A DNA stretch of 64,000 nt. Source: Prorocentrum cordatum (lineage: Eukaryota; Sar; Dinophyceae; Prorocentrales; Prorocentraceae). Below are positions 1-10,189 of the stretch, one piece after another; the stretch's first letter is position 1, and each line of letters opens with the position of its first letter. Location: the NCBI GenBank assembly GCA_963575745.1, contig CAUYUJ010001476.1, positions 1 to 64,000 of the forward strand, given 5' to 3'. The translations under genes and the position numbers were made by a program. The notes beneath the pieces are model-generated. The model saw only the letters and a list, made by a program, of their open reading frames with translations, made no database searches and was not told the origin of the DNA.

Positions 1-12
1 TCTAACATGGGG

Positions 13-145
13 GCTCTAACATAGCATGTTAGAGCTCCCAGGGAGCTCTAACATACTCGAACATGCTATGTTAGAGCTCCGTTGGAGCTCTAACAAGCCA
101 TGTTAGAGCTCCCACGGAGCTCTAACATACTGGAACATGCTGATG
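13..145. repeat. Palindromic AGCTCTAACAT repeat array
   Basis: The motif AGCTCTAACAT and its reverse complement ATGTTAGAGCT alternate, giving several nested hairpins. A block of about 42 bp starting at 28 recurs with few changes at 103, so the period is about 75 bp. The array may continue left of the window. A related TCTAACATGGGGG string also occurs near 10198. Confidence 0.8.
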
Positions 146-318
146 GTATGGATGGTGATGATGATGATGATGATGCTGATGATGGGGATGGTGATGATGG
201 TATGGTGAGGGCGGTTGTGATGGTGATGATAGTGATGGTGATGATGGTGATTCTGGATGTGATGAGCACCACCATCATCACCATCACCATCGCCACCACC
301 ATCAGCACTACGATTTGA
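137..318. repeat. GAT/GGT-rich microsatellite
   Basis: Imperfect GATGAT and GGTGAT runs that turn into their complement (CACCATCATCACC) near 268-300, so the two ends can pair. Open frames over it encode only Met/Val/Asp or Ser/Thr/Ile strings and are not genes. Confidence 0.85.
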
Positions 319-732
319 TAACCACCATCATTACAATCGTCGTCGGCCCAGGGCGGACGATTATGAATATCATAGGTTGAGTCGGTTGAGTCCGAAAACT
401 TCGCCTTAAATCAAGCCAGTTCAAGGCAGCGTATATCCCAATGCCTGCGGCAATCCCCGCCACCGCGCCTGTGCAACAGCACAGCAGGATGGAGGCTCAG
501 TGTTAGTGGCCCGGCAGCTCCGACGACTGGTCCGAAGTGGGACGGGTCGTGAACTCAATTTCGTCTTGACGCCCCGCGGCAGTTCAGTGAGTGGCCGGAG
601 CCTGGGAGGGTCGTAATCGCGACTACGTCTGGCCCGAGCGGCAGGTCCGAGGAGCAGCAGGAGGAGTACGATGGGGACGATGAGACGGAAAGAATCAGGA
701 CGAGGAGAAAACGTATTTCGGTGCCCAGGTGG
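319..732. other. No gene recognised
   Basis: Ordinary GC-rich sequence. No protein homology, RNA gene or strong repeat is recognisable here. Confidence 0.5.
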
Positions 733-925
733 ACCCACCAGGGGGCTTTTTCGGAGTCTCCAGGGGGCTTCGTGGAGGGCCTCCGGGTTTTAGGGACCTC
801 TTGGGGCCGCCTGGGGGTTTCTCAGGGTTTCTCGGGCCACCGCAGGGGGCTCGTGGTCGGTCTGGCGCCTGCATAGGCCGTTTTGGGGGCATCTCTGGAC
901 CGTCTTCGTGGGTTCCTGGCGCGCT
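733..925 (+). repeat. Degenerate CTTGGGG/CCAGGGGG repeat cluster
   Basis: Short G-rich words (CAGGGGGCTTC, CTCTTGGGGCCG, GTTTCTCGGGCC) recur every 12-20 bp. The same word family appears at about 3280-3800, 15555-15700, 62865-62945 and 63705-63900. The Gly/Pro/Leu-rich open frames over it are by-products of the repeat. Confidence 0.6.
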
Positions 926-1146
926 TTAGGATCGTTTTGGAACGTTCGGGGGGGATTCCCCAGACAACAGACGAGCATTCTCACATGCCAACGCACGGTG
1001 GCTCAGCGGGGGGAAAGACGCCGATGCTGCTGGTCTTTCTGGGGAGCTCTCGTCGCCACGGCTGGCTTTGATTCGAAATTGTAGTCAGAACGCACCCCGG
1101 GAGAGCAGGGTGTAGCGGCATTGGTCTCTTCTGCCCCCCTCCCCCG

Positions 1147-3054
1147 GTGCCGGATAACATCCATGAAGAGTCCAAGGTGCACCTCGCGTTGCGCTTGCGC
1201 AGAGGCAGGCAGTCCAACGCGAAGATGCCGAGTAAGGACGCGAATGGTGCCGAGGAGAAGACTTCGGACTCCACCTTCCACTTGGCGGCGCGCCTCGGAG
1301 GCGGCATGGACGGGGAAGTGGTATCATCGGGAGGTGGGGCGGCGTCGTCAGGAGGTGCGTGTGCGAGCGGTGCGGTCGGGCACATCGCTGACACGCCGGC
1401 GGCCCGTTTCGTCAATTCCACATGTTTCTGGCAGCTGCGGAAGCGGACACCGACGGGGAGAGCGTTGGAATTGAAACGCTCGCGCGGGGAATTGGATTGC
1501 TCGCACTGCGACCAGCTCCTTCTCACCGAATGGCCTAAGAAGAAGACGCGCACTTTACGGGAAAGGTTGTATCGAGTGGAAGAAGGTCACGGCCAGGGAT
1601 CTGGCTGACCCAGCCGCGCGGGCCCCGTCGAATTCGACGGCATCATTGCAGGCCTGCGCGAAAACACTGGATATGATAGTGATGCTTGCCGAGTCCCTGG
1701 CCCCTGACAGTATAGATGATATCGTAGCGCGACTCCGCGCTATAAGTGCGGTCAAGAGAGAGTACGTGCCAGAGGACAGAGAGGATTCCCCTGTATTGGG
1801 CGGGCGTGGGTTCCGGGTTGATTTCGACATTTCCTTGTCCATCATGTCAGACGCCCAGATGTTGCGCAAGGATGTTGTCTTTCGGTCGACAGTACCGCGA
1901 CAGGTCGGCGCACTGTCTGCGCTGATAGGCGAACCGCAGTGGTGGGGGGGCCATACTTTCGAGGCGCGGGTCGCTGCGATGGTGGAGTGGTTCGACATGA
2001 GGGAGCCCATAACTTCCCCGTCCTTGGGCGCGAAGCAACGAGAAGTTTTCTCGACAGACATGCGCGTCGTCGCACGCGTGGACAGACGGCGCCGCGACGA
2101 CACGCCATGGTCCCACTGGGCATGCCAGCACTACCGCGCACGCGTCCGCCCAGAGGAGGAGTTTCACCAGCAGCTCGCTAATGTGATGATCGATGTTTTC
2201 ATTGTGCGGAATTCCTTGTCGCGCAGTGTGCGCGAAGACTTAAAAACTGGCGCATTATTGTGGGCCCGCGCGTCACTGGAGACAGGCGATATCAACAACT
2301 TGGAGGACCTGTTCACGCACAACGCATCCGTGAAGGGCGACATGTCTGGCACGTTTTGGGGAATCCGAGGCGGCTTCGTAAGGAGATGCAGTTGGGGAGC
2401 TTCCATGTATTCGCTGCGGAATTGCAGATGCTTTCGCGGCGCATCCTTGGTCCTTTGAAGGGGCTTGCGTCTTCGTGGGGGATTCCCTTCGTCGACGCTT
2501 TGCGGGGTATCCCAGGGCACAGTGACTCGGGGTTCCGGGCGAAGGAGCTCCGCTCGGATTTCGTTGCCACGCGGCCGCCGTTCTCGGCGCGCATCGGCCC
2601 TGCGAATCTGGAGTCGGTCAACGCTGCCTTCCGAAATGTTCGCGCTATCGGCGTTAGGCCATGCCGGGCGGCGAACTTCTCGCTGAATCGGCCCTTCTTC
2701 ATGAAAGAGGGGGCGAGGGCGGAAGAGAAAGAGGCGGAGTACTTGGGTGCCTTGACATACATCGTGGCGCATCTCCAGACCCAATACAAGTCGCAGTGCG
2801 CGCGTCGCTCTTTCCTGGACATATGCTACGAGCTCTGCGAATGCAACAAGCAGCTTCTCAGCGCGTACCTCGGCCGGGGAAAGCCCTGCGCGCCCGCGTC
2901 GCACAGGCGTGCGAGCGCGAAGCACATGGCCGCGATGGCAGCGCGCGAGGAAGGCGCGGCGTTGCTCGAAGCCCACCGCCGCCGTGAGCGGTGGCGCGCG
3001 TTGTCTACCCAGAAGTGGCTGGAGGTGTCGGAGTACGAGATGCGAGGGTCGTGA
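1147..3054 (+). pseudogene. Unknown dinoflagellate-type protein with possible Cys cluster, two frame changes
   Basis: Three overlapping open stretches read as one protein of about 600 residues. Frame 1 (1147 to about 1560) is Gly/Ala-rich and ends with a CSHCDQ motif. Frame 2 resumes with GKGCIEWKKV and runs to about 2350. Frame 1 then resumes at NPRRLRKEMQ and ends at the TGA at 3052-3054. The CxxC followed by GKxC could bind zinc; I recall similar Cys patterns in multicopy dinoflagellate proteins, but I can assign no function. The last 150 residues are helical and Arg/Ala-rich. No ATG start is clear; 1147 is a GTG after a pyrimidine-rich run, so an upstream exon is possible. The frame changes could be decay or unrecognised introns. 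Confidence 0.5.
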
Positions 3055-3279
3055 AGGGCTAGAAACGCGCGGACGGGAGTCATGCCGCCTGCCAGGTTTC
3101 GCGCGGCAGCGCAGTAGACCTCGCATGTCTTCGTGGCGTCAGTGGCGCCGATTGCGTCGGGCCCCCTCGGCCGCGCCGTCGGCCCGAGAGCAAGTTGCCG
3201 CAGTAGTTCACCGCGCCGCTCTGCTCAGGGGCGACGGCGTCGCCGTTCACTGCGGTTTGAACGGCGACAAAGTCGTTCC
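3055..3279. other. No gene recognised
   Basis: GC-rich sequence between the unknown gene and the TCTTGGGGC cluster. Nothing is recognised. Confidence 0.4.
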
Positions 3280-3800
3280 CGTATTTGGGCGCGCTTGGGG
3301 GCCTCCTGGGCGCCTCTTGGGGCCCTCTGTGGGCGCTCCTGGGATCTTCGGGGGTGCTCTTGGAGACGCGTTGGAGGACGCCGATAAAACGGCGGGTGTT
3401 GCAATTGGCCTTGCCCCTAGGGGCCCCACAACATCGCTTTCTGGGCCCCTTTTGGGGCGCTCTTGGGGCGCTCTCTGGCGCTCGTGGAACCGTCGCCCCT
3501 CGTGGGCCTCCACGCTCGTGGCTCGGTGCGCCCTTCGACCGCTCTTGGGCGCTCATGGGGCCGTCTTGGGGCTCTCTTGGGCCCCTCTCGGGGCTCCCTG
3601 GGGCCATCTTGGATCCACATTGCGGCGTCGAATGGCCATCGGAAGCGAAAAGGCGAGGGGGCACACATCATTGGTTTTCCGTCGGTGTTTGAGTGATTCT
3701 GGCCTCTTGGATGCCTCATTGGGAGGCTATCTGGCCTCCTGGGGCCGTCTTGGGGCGGTCTTGGGGCTGCTCGGAGCACGTGCGGAGCCATCTTGGGGCG
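3280..3800 (+). repeat. TCTTGGGGC degenerate tandem cluster
   Basis: The word (T/C)CTTGGGGC with spacers such as CGCTC, CCGTC and GCCTC recurs more than 15 times, mainly at 3290-3610 and again at 3700-3800. Units are irregular (about 10-20 bp), so this is a decayed minisatellite. All six frames stay open across parts of it, giving false Trp/Gly/Leu-rich ORFs. Confidence 0.7.
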
Positions 3801-4641
3801 TCTCAGGCTATGCCGGGCCGCGCGTAAAAAGACGACCAGGTGTGAATGTAGTAGCACCCTAAAGCGAGCTGAGGGGCGCATGGGGCGGATGCGAGCGCGC
3901 GCCCGCGGCCGCGTCGGCCCAGGCGGCCGGCCGCCCAAATGTGATTGTGCATCGTCGCGAGGCACGCGATTGCTATCGAGACCAAAAGGATCTTCCTATT
4001 GCTTAAGATGGCACATCCTCTCCTACTTGGACTATCGTTACTGTGGTGCAAAAGAGCTGGCGCTTGGCTTCGCCTAAGGCGATGCTGCTGGCTGGGCCCC
4101 CAGGGCCCCCTTCAAACTTTGCAGCGGAGCTGGCCTATGGTGGCCAGCTCTTGCTCTACTCCTCGCCATCCACGGCACTGTCCGGCGGGCTACGGACGTG
4201 GCGGAACATCAGGGTGCAGTAGGTTTACACGGAGGAATGTATATAACCGCGCATTATCGCAAGGGCGCTTGCAGCGATGCCTCTGCTCATGCGGGGGCCT
4301 CTCACTTACGTCCTACATCCCTGCGCCTCTACACTTCTGAAGCCCACCCACCCACTCCAAGTGGAAACTTCTTCGAATATATATATATATATATATATAT
4401 GGCATGGAAACATGCGATGCGACGTCATGCCGCCCCCGGCCCCGCGCAGACTTACGACTACACAACGGAAGCCCCTACTGACTACATCCTCGGGTTATTG
4501 GGAATCCGACAGATGGAATTGAGTGACGATGATCATTCGCGGTGAAATCCGCGAGACGTCAGTGATCTATCTGAGCGTATTCAATAGGAGCTTGGCCATA
4601 ATGAAGGATTTCAATATACCTTCGTTGCTTCAGATCGGTCC
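3801..4641. other. No convincing gene; contains a (TA)n run
   Basis: A (TA)n stretch of about 27 bp lies at 4375-4401. No protein family is recognised in the rest. It may contain the 5' untranslated or LTR part of the copia-like element that follows, but I could not find a matching 3' copy. Confidence 0.4.
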
Positions 4642-5178
4642 GTGAGCCGCCAGAAGCAATCGACAAGCCGCCAGGTCTGGAAGAATAAGTATCACGCCGA
4701 CGACGAGGACGACGACGAGTGGGAAGATAACGATCGCATGATACGTCGCGGTCGGATCCCCAGTCGCTCACCTGATCGCGCGCGCGCCCGCTCCAGTGGC
4801 GCTCGCCCTAGCGGTCTTCAGCGCCCTCGCCCTCTTGATGCGGGAACTCCAGAGGCCCCGCCATGGCAGGTTGATAGACCTGTCACTCCGCCGAGGAGGG
4901 GGCGCCTGCGGGGGCACCCGCCTCAAGCATATCAACCGCGAGAAGAATATCCAGAGGGCGGAATACAGCGCCTTGTTGGCAACGCGGAAGCTGTTTTGGC
5001 TCGTCAGCACGTGCCCCCAGATAAGATGAGATATTGGTTGGATCAGGGTTGGACCGAGCATCAGATCCGTTGTTGGCATTCTCTTCGCAATGTTAAACGA
5101 CGTGAGGACGGCGAGGCGATTCGCTCGACAAGGACCGGACTTGTTAAAAACATGAGAAGATGGCCACGCGCAACCTGA
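4642..5178 (+). CDS. Charged N-terminal protein of the copia-like element
   Basis: Open frame of 178 residues. It begins with an acidic stretch (DDEDDDEWEDND), followed by Arg/Pro-rich disordered sequence. The C-terminal half looks folded (QHVPPDKMRYWLDQGWTEHQ) and contains two Trp-rich helices. The first codon shown is GTG, so the true start may lie upstream or in a spliced exon. It lies directly upstream of the other copia-like blocks and overlaps the next ORF by about 20 bp. No function is recognised; a Gag-like role is only suggested by position. Confidence 0.4.
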   Translation: MSRQKQSTSRQVWKNKYHADDEDDDEWEDNDRMIRRGRIPSRSPDRARARSSGARPSGLQRPRPLDAGTPEAPPWQVDRPVTPPRRGRLRGHPPQAYQPREEYPEGGIQRLVGNAEAVLARQHVPPDKMRYWLDQGWTEHQIRCWHSLRNVKRREDGEAIRSTRTGLVKNMRRWPRAT

Positions 5179-5534
5179 GGAGAGCTATCATCGAGGAACG
5201 GAAGCTCTACAGACATGTCTGTTGCTCATGCCCCGAATATGCCGACCACAGGATTGCCTGTCCCATGAGACGCCCATCAAGAAGCCCGAACTTCAAGAGA
5301 ACACCGTGGGTTTGGTCTCATGGTGGTGGTCGCGGTTACTGCACCGATCCTAATGCAACGCCATATGAGGAGCAGTTGACGGAGAGCGACTACGACCACG
5401 CCACATCTGATGAAATATCCCGATCAAATCTCATTTGGAAACGCTTGTCACCTCTTCATCCTTTGCAGTTCAATCGCGATTGGCCCGCAGGGAAACTTGC
5501 TATCCCCAAATCAGAAGACGACGATCAACGATAA
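5160..5534 (+). CDS. Small Cys/His-containing protein block
   Basis: Open frame of 124 residues starting at an ATG (ATGGCCACGCGC). It contains HVCCSCPEYADHRIACPMRR, with four Cys and two His within 20 residues, which may bind metal. A Tyr/Asp-rich segment follows (YDHATSDEI). It overlaps the previous block in another frame, so it may be a second exon or a frame-shifted continuation. I do not recognise the family. Confidence 0.35.
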   Translation: MATRNLRRAIIEERKLYRHVCCSCPEYADHRIACPMRRPSRSPNFKRTPWVWSHGGGRGYCTDPNATPYEEQLTESDYDHATSDEISRSNLIWKRLSPLHPLQFNRDWPAGKLAIPKSEDDDQR

Positions 5535-5558
5535 TCTGATGGAGATGAGGCTGGCGCG

Positions 5559-6368
5559 ATGGCCGGAGAGGTAGACCCCGCGGACGCGGCCCTTGCAGGG
5601 TGCGCGTCGGGCGACTGCATTGCTGCGGGCGTCGTCGCGTGCAAAACGGACACCCCTATCGATCCTGAGCGCGCTGTCACAGCAGATGTGGATCTTTTTC
5701 TTGGAAGGCAGATTGCTTGCCGCGCTGAAGGCGCAGGCTGGATAAGGACCAGCATGGAACGAAGGCTTAGTTCTACAAAATACCTTTTGGCTGGGGAGCA
5801 AACTACCATTATTAATAACATGGCCCTCAGAACGCCGAGTGGTATCAACGTGGACCCTGGCCGGGATCCCGCGCGACATGGACCATGGGCACAGGCAGGG
5901 GCCACGGCCAACGCAGCTCCCAAGCCGAAACCAGAGACGCCTATTGATATTTCTTCATCTTCGGATTCGTCGAGTTCGTCGCTTAGTCCTGACCAGCTCA
6001 GACCCAAGCAGAATAAGAGGAATGGCCCAGATGATCCGAACCCTGGAGACAGTAAGCAGCAACGATCTGCGGGGCAACCTGCTGACAGACGTCGATCCAG
6101 AGGACCAGCGGTGGCTGCCGCAGCAGCTGCGTTTCAAGGCACCAGCGTTCCTACTCCAAGGTGCCCTGTGCCACGTCGCGGCCCAACACCGGGTCGGACG
6201 CACAGGACTGGCTGGGCGCCGTCACTGGGAGGATCAACAAGGGACGCTTCTTCAACAAGGCGTGGTACGAGAAGAGGTTACTGGCAACCTCAAGGCACCA
6301 GGAATGGCTCCAAAAGACAAGACAGCCGAGTCCTGCAACATCAAGGAGAAGAAACATTAGGATTTTGA
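5559..6368 (+). CDS. Ser/Pro-rich linker block preceding the KptA domain
   Basis: Open frame of 269 residues starting at ATG. Residues 1-90 look folded (VDLFLGRQIACRAEG) and the rest is disordered, with a poly-Ser stretch (ISSSSDSSSSSLS). It contains one copy of the AGQPA motif encoded by a short hairpin at 6069-6082. That motif recurs nine more times downstream, which ties this ORF to the same polyprotein. After about 6130 the reading becomes Arg/Gly/Thr-rich and may be out of frame. Confidence 0.4.
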   Translation: MAGEVDPADAALAGCASGDCIAAGVVACKTDTPIDPERAVTADVDLFLGRQIACRAEGAGWIRTSMERRLSSTKYLLAGEQTTIINNMALRTPSGINVDPGRDPARHGPWAQAGATANAAPKPKPETPIDISSSSDSSSSSLSPDQLRPKQNKRNGPDDPNPGDSKQQRSAGQPADRRRSRGPAVAAAAAAFQGTSVPTPRCPVPRRGPTPGRTHRTGWAPSLGGSTRDASSTRRGTRRGYWQPQGTRNGSKRQDSRVLQHQGEETLGF

Positions 6369-9300
6369 CATCAGCGCCCCGCCAGGGACTCCTCGGACGC
6401 CTAGGGGAACCGCTGGCGCTGCCATATTGGCGGCAACGCCCCGGTACCTGCCGCGCCGGCGACAGCCCAGTGTCCAGCGGGGCAGCTTGCTCTTGCTTTG
6501 GAGATGCCAGTGGAATGCCGTGAGTACTGGGACAAGTTACGCTCGTCCAATCGCGTGAAGATCAACCCCGCATATCATCCTCAATTTTACGATGGGTCTG
6601 ATCGATTCATTGTGGTGGCGCACGATCTCGAGGACACCGCTGGCCTCGCTGACAGGGGCGCTCATGCGCGCCAGATGGCGCGCAGTATTTTGCGCGAGCG
6701 CCTGGCACCTGCATGCGATTCGGAGAAGGACGACTTGGTTGGGATCCCCAACGCAGAAAACCTCAGGAGGCCAAAGTTTAGCTGTGAGGAGCGGCGCCAC
6801 TGTTCGGAGTGGCTTACGACTGCTCTTCGTCACAAACCTTTTCATAAAGGCAGTTTTGTTGGTAATTTCTTGCGTGAAGTACCATCCTCTGAATTTAACG
6901 GATGGTTTGAGCTCTCAGAGCTGCTCAACCATTGGCCACCTGAAGGACATGATCATTATCATCACAAGCACCTGGAGACTGTGCGCCAGAAGCTCAAGAA
7001 CCACCACTGGGCGTACCAGGCTTTAGCTGTGCTGAGCTTGATTGGTATGGTCGACTATACTGGAATGCGGAAAAACAGACTGCAGCTCAAGAAATGCCAG
7101 TACTCTTCCGAGTCGCACATGATGTATTTAATTCGTCCAAGCAACGGACACAGCAGCCCTGGCATAAAGTGCCCTGAATCATTGTATATGAATTACAGAT
7201 TTCACTGTTCCAGGTGCACCTTGTTATTTTATTCATGGTGCTCAATGGGAAACTATCCCTAGTATACTTAACATCTGGCTGTCATGCCGCGCCAGCGGCA
7301 CCAGCAAGAAGAGGGGCAGACAGTTTGCGCATGGTTGCCCATATCTTCCTGGTGACAATAGAGTCCAGTCTGGCCTGCTCGTTGATTCCGAGGTGTTGCT
7401 CATGGTTAGCTTGAAGAACCTGCTTCGGGACAATATGCCTAGTTGGCGTTCAGCAAATGACCTCACAATGCCAGCACGCCGTGACGGCAGAACTCCTCCG
7501 ACCCATTCGTTCAGCTCATATGTATTCTGTCCAGCGAATATTGCAGTACAATCGCGTGGGACACGTATGGGTCAATCTCCTGTATCTGCGGGGCAACAAT
7601 CAGCCGCGTCCAAGTGGTCATATTTCTATAGCAAGTACGTGCGAATATCGGAAAGATGCATCAACTTTGAAAGATTGGTTCATCCCAAAGACCCCCCTAG
7701 AATTTGAAGTGTCCCGAGCCGACGCCCATTCAGGAAGTCGACTTCTCAACGCTCGTGATACAGGACATGTACCAAGCGGGGACACCTGCAGGGGGATCTC
7801 ATGGTTCTTGGATACAGGCTCAAACTGCAGACGTGGCAGGCATTACTTCAAGTGGCATCGCGCCCACTGACGCGCCATGCGCCAACGATCCGTGGCGTGC
7901 TCAGGTGCAGCAGCTGCCAGTACCTGCAGGGCAGCCTGCTTTATTTGCACCGATGAGCAGAGCCACAACTCCATTTGGTACTACACAAAGTGCTGGGAGC
8001 ACCAATAGCCTACAGGCAAGGCTCCAAAGCATCCGAATGGATCCGCAGCTCTACCAGGCTTTACAGGCGACATCGCCATTTGCATCGCCGCGTCCACATG
8101 CGGGCAACCTGCTTTTCCTGATCACCATGCTGTACCGAGGACCGAGAGTTTGGTTGGTCAGCAAGTGTGGATGCATCGGCAGATGCGTGAAGCCGCTCAG
8201 AGCATGCGTAGGGGCGGCATCGACCTCCCGAGCGCCAACTGGACGGCGCCTTGGGAGTATGTTCCGGATCCAAATCAATCATCGGACAACCCCGATCGGC
8301 TTGGTTACGTGCCAGCATTTTTCAGTCATCCGACATACGACCCGACAGCTGCAGATCGCCCCACAGCAGCACCAATGGACTTCCCAGTATATCCTGACTA
8401 TCATGCTCAGGTAAGTGGCAATCCTCGAGTGGGGACGCAGCCGGAGAACCCGCATGCACGGGCGACGGCCGACGATTTCTACCAGTCGCCGTTGACGCGT
8501 GGCTCGGGCTACGCGTCAGGCGTGCCAGGCGAAGTTCCTCATTATGGATATTTGGCCGCCCCTATGGACCCTGATGTGCAGCAACAGGCCCCAGGCCTAG
8601 TAGTACCATATTCCATGGGGGAGCTGCGCCCAGTGATCCTGGCCATCCACGAGGCGCAGCAGGCCAACATGGCGATGCAATCTGCCCGCCAGCGTCGCAA
8701 CCAGGAGCGTCAGGCCAACAGGATGCTGAGCCGTGCGGGGCAACCTGCTACTTCCAATGCAGCAGGGACACCTGCGATCAGTCCAGCAGCGCCTGCAGCA
8801 ATGCAGCTACCGATGGTTCCATCGATTCGATATGAAGCTGGTGAGACCACTTTGGGTCGCCAGACGCGTATCAGGCCATCGGCAACGCCGCCCATCATCA
8901 GCGACGGCGACTTCAGCAAGTGCGCCATATGCCTGGACCATTTCATGCACCGCGACAAAGTCTGGAGGCTCCAGTGTGGCCACATTTCACGCGCAGTGCT
9001 GGGGCCGAGTTGCACATGCTCATGTGGATAGACAGTTGGCTGGGAACTTGGAAGGTTCCGCAACTGAGGCACCCTGCGCCATATGCAGGGGCGTTGGCTT
9101 AATCACAGCTGAATTCCATTACGCCCACGCTGGAGATCAGGATGCACTCGATCGCCGCGGAGATATACTCCGAGGGGCGAACGAACTCAGGGACCTCCGT
9201 GAAGAGCTCAACCGCGTCACGGCGATGACGATGGGCAATGCGGCAGCTCCCACAACAACATCAGCGGGGGAACCTGCATCATCAGCCAACGCGGGACTAG

Positions 9301-9391
9301 CGACGGAGGCCACCACACCTGCAGGGACACCTGCTGTAGACGCGCCTATGCCACTGATAGCAGAGGCCGCTAACCATGCAGGGGCACCTGC
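6069..9391 (+). repeat. Ten dispersed in-frame hairpins, GCRGG-4 nt-CCTGC
   Basis: Short stem-loops with 5-bp arms (GCAGG or GCGGG with CCTGC) and 3-4 nt loops (GCAA, GACA, GGAA, GGCA, GCAG, CAA) occur at 6069-6082, 6477-6490 (CTTGC arm), 7776-7789, 7926-7939, 8100-8112, 8735-8748, 8762-8775, 9264-9277, 9321-9334 and 9378-9391. Most encode AG(Q/T/E/A)PA in the polyprotein frame. Two loop types (GCAA, GGAA) fit the GNRA tetraloop pattern. Confidence 0.85.
6498..7707 (+). pseudogene. KptA/Tpt1-like RNA 2'-phosphotransferase domain, one frame change
   Basis: KptA/Tpt1 enzymes remove the splice-junction 2'-phosphate of tRNA using NAD+ and also occur where no such tRNA splicing is known. Family landmarks appear in order: LTTALRHK (about 6810-6830; family LRH), NGWFELSELL (about 6898-6930; family GW..V..L), IRPSNGHSS (about 7132-7158; family IRA.QGHS), CYFIHGAQWETIPSIL (about 7222-7268; family LYHGT....I), then RQFAHG and a GLLVDSEVLL strand. 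The first half is in one frame to about 7190, the rest in another from about 7207. The break could be a frameshift or a tiny GT-AG intron (GTATATGA to TTCCAG). LRH, the family's second His/Arg in IRxxxGHS, and the HG motif are all kept. ATG at 6504; the frame is open upstream (PAGQLALALE), consistent with a polyprotein. Confidence 0.7.
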
Positions 9392-9764
9392 TGCAGCCGC
9401 GCCTCCTGCCGCGCCGGTCAATGACACGTGGTTGAGGCGCATGGAGAGGGCTACTGGTAGGAGTGCTCAGTGGCTTCAGTCTCCACGTGCGCACATGTCA
9501 TATGGGCGAGACATTCGTCCACGCAGTCAGCGTCGGACAGAGAGCCCAGTGAGCGCGCGCGGTGGCACCGGTGCGATATCCGAACGCGACATGATGCATA
9601 CTGTGTTAATGGTAAACACAGATGGTCAGACGGGCATGCGCGCGAAAGAGGATACGTTTCTGAACCTGCCTACTACCCCTGCATCACGCCCATATACATA
9701 TTACGAATATCCTACGGCCTGGATCTTCGACAAGAACCCCACTACGGAAGAAGAGGCTCGTTGA
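7704..9764 (+). pseudogene. Pro/Ala-rich linker with a RING-type zinc finger
   Basis: Three overlapping frames read as one polypeptide. The block from 7704 to about 8110 is Ala/Pro/Thr-rich with AGTPA and AGQPA motifs. The block from about 8150 to 8985 has helices rich in Met/Gln/Arg, then opens a RING finger: CAICLDHF, then VWRLQCGH. The frame changes at about 8985 and the RING resumes as FHAQCW, with CAICRG at about 9075-9092. The ligands fit C-x2-C, C-x-H-x2-H-x2-C, C-x2-C. RING fingers are usually E3 ubiquitin ligases; whether this one acts on ubiquitin cannot be told. The tail to 9764 holds more AGxPA motifs and ends 4 bp before the protease ORF. Confidence 0.6.
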
Positions 9765-9767
9765 TAT

Positions 9768-10154
9768 ATGAACGTCTTTACATCTTTGTCACGAAGCGAC
9801 TGGGCGTTGGAGCAGAGGCGCCGCAGGGGCACGCATGGTGCGACACTGTCTGAAGTGCCGGGACTATTTGGTGAACGCCATGAGTTGGCTTTGGCAGCAA
9901 ACAGTGGGACCATGGTAAACGGCACGTTGACTAGGCTTCTGGATGTTGGCAGCAATATGAATATCATTGGTTTGAAGACGGCGCAGACCTTCGAGCAGGT
10001 ATTTCGTTCCCACGGACACGCCATCAAGAGGCTGAACCTGACGCGATGGCGCCGCGATATGCGATTAATCCCTGCACTGCAAGATTGCGCGCAAAGAAAG
10101 GGGGGATCCGGCGGGGGCACCGGCTGTGCAGAGGTTCGATACCTACTCAGCTAA
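9768..10154 (+). CDS. Retropepsin-like aspartic protease block of the copia-like element
   Basis: Open frame of 128 residues starting with ATG, 3 bp after the previous stop. Residues about 58-68 read LDVGSNMNIIG, matching the retropepsin active-site strand (hydrophobic-D-x-G-S/A followed by hydrophobic residues). The usual T/S between D and G is V here; I recall this DxGS form from dinoflagellate copia proteins. The preceding segment (MVNGTLTRLL) fits the first beta hairpin. The second half of the fold is not obvious and the frame ends in low-complexity Gly, so the domain may be truncated. It would cleave the polyprotein if active. Confidence 0.55.
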   Translation: MNVFTSLSRSDWALEQRRRRGTHGATLSEVPGLFGERHELALAANSGTMVNGTLTRLLDVGSNMNIIGLKTAQTFEQVFRSHGHAIKRLNLTRWRRDMRLIPALQDCAQRKGGSGGGTGCAEVRYLLS

Positions 10155-10189
10155 TGTAGCTGAGGGTTCTGGGGAGAACCCCCCTGTGA

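Noticed and set aside
1-145. CRISPR-like array
   Set aside because: Units are palindromic and irregularly spaced with no unique spacers of constant length, and the genome is eukaryotic.
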